Position numbers and translations under genes: made by a program. A stretch of DNA of 64,000 nt from Clitopilus passeckerianus. Lineage: Eukaryota; Basidiomycota; Agaricomycetes; Agaricales; Entolomataceae. This document shows positions 58,171 through 64,000 of the stretch, piece by piece. Location: NCBI GenBank assembly GCA_944990035.1, contig CALYLX010000075.1, forward strand, positions 124,001 to 188,000, read 5' to 3'. The number at the start of each line of letters is the position of its first letter. Position 1 is the first letter of the stretch. The notes beneath the pieces are model-generated. The model saw only the letters and a program-made list of their open reading frames with translations, was not told the DNA's origin and made no database searches.

Positions 58171-59136
58171 CAGCTCAGTTGTAGGTATATGTTTTTGTCG
58201 ATTGTCAGTAAACATGTTCAAGGGTCAAGTATAGCTACTTTTGCTATGAGCACGAACTCGTCGACCCAATGGATCTGTAGCAGTTTACCAATGAAATGGG
58301 AATCACGGGGATCGAATGTAATTGGGATTCACATTTGCCCCTAGTCGATGATTTTCATTTTCTACCATGGTTTGCTATCTCCGCCGGCATCCCTTGGGTC
58401 GCATCTTGGCTGTAACCCGCCTTCATGAAGGATCGCCTTAGTGTGAGATCAAACTCAATAAGATTCGCTCATTCAGGCCCGATCCGGATTTTGCCGTAAT
58501 ACGGATGACCCTGCGTTTCGACTACTACAAAGCCGCTCTTTCTAAGTAACTCAACACTTCTCAAAGTGCAGAACGCCACGATGCCTTACGGGGGGGTCGT
58601 CTACTGGAGGATCAATTTAATCAAACGTATGTTCTCAGTATATCAGCGTAATTTCAGTTTCAGAACGTTCCTCACAGTTATCTTGACCTCACTCATCCCT
58701 ATGATAGAGGTCCAGGAACAAATGGATCTGCTTCCGTCGATCACCTCTTTGGCGTGGTGGCACTAGGAACTTTCAAATAAATCCGCACCCATTAGGATTC
58801 GTTACTTTCAGTCAGGGACTTGTCTGAGCTAGAACCCCTAAAACAATATAAAGTACGTACCAGGCCAGTTTACGGTCCAATTTGCGGAAGGCTAAGCCTT
58901 CTGGTTAGAGCGTTATAATCACGAGATGAAGCGTAACCACCTTCTCAGACCAGGGTCCTATAAGCCTTAACTCTACAACTGAAATTGATTTTAACCCCTT
59001 CCTTTGTTCTCCGCAGATCTTCGGTGTCGTCGATAATCTATAAAACACTAACTTGCCAACAGCATGAAGAACTTATGCATGTTCTCCCACTCTGCCTCGC
59101 CGCCCCACCGAGGTTCGTATGATAATTGATCCAAAT
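58171..59136. other. Intergenic region upstream of the DUF6533 gene
   Basis: No gene recognised; short frames only. The TPR part of the preceding pseudogene is missing here. Confidence 0.4.
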
Positions 59137-60781
59137 GACTTCGGCGCAGTCACCGCTTCTGCTCATCATTTGTAAGTCAAAGTGATTTCTACGTTGCTTC
59201 AACAATAGGGGACCGACTGGATTTTGGGTGGGCGAGTAGGCGATTGAATAAATATTTCCAAGTTGCTTCGTTCGTTATCCTGATATATGACCATGGTTTG
59301 TCTCCATTTTTGTTCGAATCTGCACTGTATTCGCTGACCGTCATGCCAGCTATTACCTTTTCCCAAGAGGTACTGTTCTTGTTGTTTTCTACTATATCAA
59401 TACCCGAGCTTCTCTAGATCGAGAGGGTCTGGAAGGACAGGGTGACCGGCGTCACCGTTCTGTTCTTCATTAATCGATATGTATCCCCCCTCCTCGTCAT
59501 CGTGGATCTAGTAGGTGAGTTCTTCCGGCTACATTTGGCCCAATACATGACGAAGGACGTAAGCTTGGAACGATCCCCGCTTCAAGGGAACCGTAAGTAC
59601 CAGTCAATTTGGTCTCCCAACTCGTAATGAACGATCGGTTCTTAGATGTAATGCTGCGCCTTCTCATTTCGGAACGGAATGAATGAATCTTACAACCCCC
59701 ACAGCTGCACCCGCTTCGTGAAATTCGAGGGCTTCGCAGGAATCGGTATCATTGCTAGTGAGTATGTCATCCTCGAATTCATGAATCAAGACGCTTAATA
59801 CTTCCAGTTGGCGAATGTACGTCCTATATCTTCCCCACTCACACCCGAATTCATGCCCTAGAAAACGGTTCAGTGACAATGATTCTCCGGGTCATCGCCT
59901 TCTACAACCGAGCATACACCATAATCATTCTCCTATACTCCCTTTGGGTTGCGCAAATCTGCATCTCAGTTGTCGGGTTCTCTCGCGGTTTCGGTTAATC
60001 CAACAAATATTAACGATTCCCGACGCTGAATATTTGCTTAGCGGCTGAATGGCCCCGCCCAGATCTCGTAGGTGAGAATTCTATTCCTTGTAAACTTTGA
60101 CCATTTCGCTTCAGCGTGTCCTAGGTTGTATCCTAGTAGGAGATGGACCCCTTTTCGGTATGTATGGATCTCCTATTTCTATGCCCGTGCATTGAGATGT
60201 GCTATTCGGTTTCAGCGTTGAGCTGGATATCTGCCCTTATATGCAACACAACGGCGTTCCTATTGACCGTATACCAATCGCGCGGGAAATTCTTCTTGAG
60301 GACACGGACACCGTAAGTATGATTTGTCAATTTTTTTGTTGACGCAGATTGCTCATAATTGAGTTGAAGGATCTTACACGTATTCATGCGAGACGGTGCC
60401 ATGTACTTCACAGTTGTGTTTATAGCCAACGCAGCCAACACTCTGAACTACTTCGTAAGTTTCCTCCCCCTCCCTCATGTCTCCTAGCTAATCCAAATAA
60501 ATCTCCGACCTTACTAGCTCGCCGCCCCAGATCTCAAAGCCCTCATCGCACCATTCACCGCCATTATAACGTCTATTATGGTCTCCCGACTTATCCTGAA
60601 CCTCCGATCGGTGTCGGCGTCAAGATTTACGACTAGTTATTGGACTGGCCGCCAGACGCTACCGCTGAGCTTTCTTGACAGGACTTTTGGGGATATTGGA
60701 GGAGAGTGTGTATCGGTGCTGAGCGGTTCTGTGGACGTACCCCGAGAGGGTGTCGGTACCCGTACCAGGTATCACCAATAG
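59137..60781 (+). CDS. DUF6533-family multi-helix membrane protein
   Basis: The translation carries the agaricomycete DUF6533 signature RLNKYFQVASFVILIYDH, AITFSQEVERVW-type junction (here AITFSQEIERVW) and KDRVTGVTVLFFINRYVSP. Later segments include CTRFVKFEGFAGIGIIAS, LTMILRVIAFYNRAYTIIIL, ALSWISALICNTTAFLLTVY, ILHVFMRDGAMYFTVVFIAN and LKALIAPFTAIITSIMVSRL. Probable exons: 59240-59295, 59350-59369, 59418-59514, 59705-59757, 59808-59816, 59874-59993, 60042-60067, 60115-60157, 60216-60312, 60370-60454 and 60518-60781, with a first exon at 59137. At least five hydrophobic helices are visible, so a plasma- or endomembrane protein is likely; its function is unknown. The join between 59514 and 59705 does not keep phase in my model, so either a missed exon lies there or the copy is damaged. 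Confidence 0.75.
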
Positions 60782-61565
60782 AAAAGTGACCTAATTGTAA
60801 ACCTAATGGGTTAACTTTCGGAGTCAACGTCGATGTGTGATTACCAGAGGCCTCAATGGTCGCTCTGAAAGTGGGGAAGGTGAGATGTAAGGGATGGATA
60901 TGCCACTATTGAGACCTGGTGCCAGTCATGACGCGAGACAAAACCGTTCAAGCTCGAGCGCTTGAGCTTGAATGTTTGAACACATATCATCGGATAAGCG
61001 TTGGGCGCCTAAGGTGACTAGCGATTAGTTATCGGAAATCCTTGGCATGCAACCATTCAGCCCAACTTGAGGCTCGGGACGTGCCAGTGACTCGTAACAG
61101 AGGCTCTAAGTTGCGGAAGGCGGTAAGATGATTATCCACTCAAAAAAGCGAGAGTAATGGTCAGCATTTGTCTCAGTTAGCTAATCATTTCTGCGTACAC
61201 TGGCAAGGAGGTTAAACACATGGATATGTCGTTGAATCTATGTGAGGGCTCAGGGTGGCTTCAAAATGGCCCTTAACGCGTGCGCCTCTGGTCTCTAATC
61301 ATTAAAGGCTAGAACAGCTCAAGACTTGAACATTGACAATTGTCTTCCCTATGCGAACGTAGGGTTCTCGACGAATCAAGACTTCATTGGCTGGCATCAT
61401 CGTCACGCCTGCATATCCGCTATCTTGGGATGCGAACCCTCAGATGGCCTCTCAATCTCAGACATCCGCCATTCAGCACATTGCCGGTGAGGAAGAAATA
61501 GCCTCCTAGCCGCGGCGTGCCAGATCTACCGGGCCCCACCGTAACCGAGAACCTGCGCTTCTACT
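60782..61565. other. Spacer between the DUF6533 gene and its duplicated last exon
   Basis: No recognisable coding sequence. Confidence 0.4.
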
Positions 61566-61784
61566 ATATTCCAGGGTCGATCTGAAAGCCCTATTCGCAT
61601 CAGTCACCGCGGTGATGACTTGCATCATGGTATCTGGACTTGTCCTCAATATCCGTGCAGCATCGGCGCCGAGGTTTACGACTAGCTATTGGAATGGGCA
61701 CCAGACGCTACCGCTGAGCTTTCTTGATAGAATTTTTGGGGATATTGGACTGGAATGTGATTCAGTTCCGGGGGAGCTTGGGTA
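61566..61784 (+). pseudogene. Duplicated last exon of the DUF6533 gene
   Basis: An open stretch reads VDLKALFASVTAVMTCIMVS, then LVLNIRAASAPRFTTSYWNG and QTLPLSFLDRIFGDIGLECD. It matches the last exon of the upstream gene (LKALIAPFTAIITSIMVSRL; RFTTSYWTGRQTLPLSFLDR) at high nucleotide identity over about 180 bp. None of the upstream exons is recognisable nearby. It ends at a TAA just after GELG. This is a partial duplicate, not a gene. Confidence 0.8.
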
Positions 61785-63190
61785 AGTTTCGACAAACTTG
61801 GTGTCATTTGTTACAACTGGTCCCAGTAGTCACGATATAATAGCGATGTAATGGGGAGTATAATAACCAGGAATATAATATACCTAGAGCCAATCAGTTC
61901 AATCTTATGGAGCCACGAATGAGTGCCCGAGAAAACTATGCGCGTGTAAGAAAACGGAAAAGCAACGGACAAATAGACTACAGAAGTGATCAATAAGGGC
62001 ATAAGCGCCGAGGCGCCTAAGACATCTTGCTTAGTGATTTTGATTAGTCACCAAGGCTCTTGTGTGGTAGTGGTGTGTGAACCAAACAAGTGGTCAACTT
62101 GGGATCTCCCTGCTTTCTGAGTTTCGGAACCGTATCCACCTTCTTGGTCGAAATTGCCACTGGGTTATGTCACCATCTAAAAGTGTGCCTCCTATTGCTT
62201 TTACTAGCTGACTCCTAAGCCCATAAAAACGACTATTTTGAACGGATGGCAGAGCATAAGGACAACCTGTACGTCTTCTCCATCCGAGTTCCTTGTTTCC
62301 GTCTCCTTACACTTCCTTTGGCCATCTGTCAAGGGTCGGTTATCTCCTGGTGCTAGGCCTACCGGTATCCAACTCGAATCATATGCTGCTGCCTGCTGCT
62401 GCAACTTGCACCTCTCGGATTTATTCCTCGCCAAAAATGGCATTCACCTTTCGAGCATCAGCTCATGACTCAAAAAGCTCTAGCAGGCCGGTGCTTCTAC
62501 GGCACACTCTTAACGGTACCCAAGCCAATGAAACCGCCATCAACAGCCAAAGTGCCTATTCGGATTCCTCTCCTTGCATCATGTTGATTTTGAATCTATG
62601 ATGCTTCTCGGATTCGATTCAATTCATTCGAACGCCTTCAAGCAGCTCCGGCAAGTTCGGTCCCGCACCTAGCAGCTTCCTCTCCCTCGACCTCGTTGAA
62701 GCCAGATAGATTTCGCGATTCTGGCTCCTCGGTTTCCAACGCGACTATGAATCCGGAAATATGCCGCTCATTGACGCCCCAGACTCGTGACATTTCTGTG
62801 ACATCCTAGGCGGGGAAAGCAAAACAATCTTCAGCAGGGTGCCGAACGCACGATGACATCTTCCATACCTCGGCATATCCCCCATGATCTGATTCGGCTT
62901 GCTTCTTCCTCGTGATGCATATGCCTTGTGGAGTCCCCTCGAAATCACATCACCAAGCCGTACCAACGCAAAAATAAGCTATACCCTCGATGTTTACGTC
63001 GCACTACGGCGCCAATGCTACGGTCCACCCGTCTCCACTCTGCACAATGCGTTTGAAATTGTTCCACATGCTCCGACCTCATGATATATTCGTCGAATTG
63101 CACCCATCATCGAAGGCACAACGGACATACCAGTAAGCATTGCGTCGTCTTCCCGAATACCTTGTGCCTTACACCATCTAACTTAGGCTT
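61785..63190. other. Intergenic region before the glycosidase gene
   Basis: Short frames only (for example 62204-62443 and 62293-62601) without recognisable domains or splice structure. Confidence 0.4.
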
Positions 63191-63193
63191 CAG

Positions 63194-63200
63194 TATAAAA
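63194..63200 (+). promoter_or_regulatory. TATA-box candidate of the glycosidase gene
   Basis: TATAAAA lies 49-55 bases before the start codon, followed by a C/T-rich tract (tctctctccttgacacc), a common layout for highly expressed secreted-enzyme genes in fungi. Confidence 0.5.
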
Positions 63201-63248
63201 TCGGGTTGCGTCTCTCTCCTTGACACCACACACTCACCTGTGTAAACG

Positions 63249-64000
63249 ATGAGGATCTTCGGTCTGATTACCGCTTTGCTCACCATCTCTTCGACGGTTT
63301 TCGCGGCTAGCCTTAACCGTCGAGCTCCGCTGAATCCCAGCGTCAATGGTAATGCCGTCCAGGTCAACCCAGGCGCAGGTGGCACTTACCCCAGATTGAC
63401 GAACCTCAATGATGGTTCTATCCTCGCCGTAAGCATGTCTCTTTCCTAATTGTCGACCACACACTCAAGTCATATATTAGGTTGTAACTGCCTTCAGCGG
63501 TTCTAACCACATCCTCACCATCACCCGTTCCACTGACGGTGGCAGCTCCTTCCAACCCTGGGGAACTGTCGCTACTGGTACCAACGATCTCGACAACGGA
63601 AACCTCGTCCAACTTCCCAACGGCGACATCGTCTGCACTTTCAGGAATAACGACAAGAACGGAAACACCTACACCTTCTACCGTATCACTGCTTGCATCT
63701 CTCATGACAACGGACGCACCTGGAGCTTCCTCAGCCAAGTCGATCAGAGGGGCGCCAATGGTATAAATGGTCTCTGGGTTCGTCCTCACAATCTCTCATC
63801 TTGGCAACAGTCGCTGATATTGCTCTACAGGAACCATTTGGTCGTGTCGCAAGGTCTGGTGCTCTTCAAGTCTACTACGCTGCAGAGAACAACGGCGGTG
63901 ACCAAGACATCCTCATGCGTTCCTCCGGCGATGGCGGCAAGACCTGGGGAGGAATCATCACTGTCGCTGGTGCTGGGACTACGGGACGTGATGGCATGCC
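63249..64000 (+). CDS. Secreted sialidase-fold glycosidase with Asp-boxes, 5' part
   Basis: Exons 63249-63428, 63481-63777 and 63831 to the window edge keep one frame. Residues 1-19 (MRIFGLITALLTISSTVFA) form a signal peptide. The mature part has YPRLTNLNDGSILAV, then Asp-box repeats STDGGSSFQPW, SHDNGRTWS and SGDGGKTWGG, which mark a six-bladed sialidase-type propeller. DNGNLVQLPNGDIVCTFRN and RVARSGALQVYYAAEN are typical of fungal BNR-repeat hydrolases, and the run ending GRDGMP resembles family GH93 exo-arabinanases. A role in secreted polysaccharide breakdown is likely; the exact substrate cannot be fixed from half a protein. The 3' end lies outside the window. Confidence 0.85.

Noticed and set aside
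1..64000. CRISPR arrays, operons, bacterial origin or ribosome-binding sites
   Set aside because: Genes are intron-rich, there is no regularly spaced repeat-spacer array and the families are those of basidiomycetes, so a eukaryotic source is clear.

Overview
The window looks like a piece of the nuclear genome of an agaricomycete (mushroom-forming basidiomycete). The coding genes are cut by many short introns (about 47-75 bp, mostly GT..AG). The protein families are typical of that class: a DUF6533 seven-helix membrane protein, a short heme-thiolate peroxidase, a secreted Asp-box glycosidase, and an expanded set of NB-ARC/TPR proteins. No database search was run; family names come from motifs read in the translations.

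The locus is dominated by one expanded NLR-like family. Seven copies look intact: A 4692-8027 (-), B 11347-14124 (+), C 15272-18158 (+), D 23457-26299 (-), E 32652-34926 (+), F 39144-41960 (+) and G 47048-49329 (+). At least five relics remain: 9481-10020, 21536-22070 (-), 50150-51664, 53396-53850 and 56690-58170. All intact copies share a P-loop (GMGGIGKTT or GPGGIGKTT), a kinase-2 strand ending in I/LDN, a GIPLAVTL-like motif and C-terminal TPR repeats. A, B, C, D and F begin with about 180 residues spread over four exons that I read as an MLKL/HeLo-like four-helix bundle, a cell-death executioner fold. E and G replace that bundle with about 60 residues carrying a beta-prone Asn-rich motif (GNDVQMxISxVTHxYxx) that looks like an amyloid signalling motif. 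A decayed third copy of the motif precedes the relic at 56690. The locus therefore swaps death-domain and amyloid-type N-termini on one receptor chassis. Copy F has a D-like front and an E/G-like back.

Layout from left to right: unassigned sequence (1-2760); a conserved agaricomycete protein of unknown function (2767-4152, -); NLR A; an NLR fragment; NLRs B and C head to tail; about 5 kb of gene-poor DNA with a reverse-strand NLR tail; NLR D (-). Next come two tandem degenerate units (27.0-27.9 kb), a 2.2-kb DNA-transposon relic with a 9-bp target-site duplication (28928-31160), and NLRs E, F and G. Each of E, F and G is preceded by decayed multi-exon sequence and followed by a conserved 3' flank. 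The right part holds an NLR pseudogene, a heme-thiolate peroxidase gene (51914-53023, -), another NLR tail relic, tandem ~435-bp degenerate units, an NLR pseudogene, a DUF6533 gene (59137-60781), a duplicated DUF6533 last exon (61566-61784), and the 5' part of a secreted sialidase-fold gene (63249 to the window end).

The NLRs probably act in non-self recognition or programmed cell death, with TPRs as the variable sensor, NB-ARC as the switch and the N-terminus as effector or amyloid seed. That role is inferred from family architecture. The pattern of relics, chimeras and shared tracts indicates birth-and-death evolution with exchange between copies.
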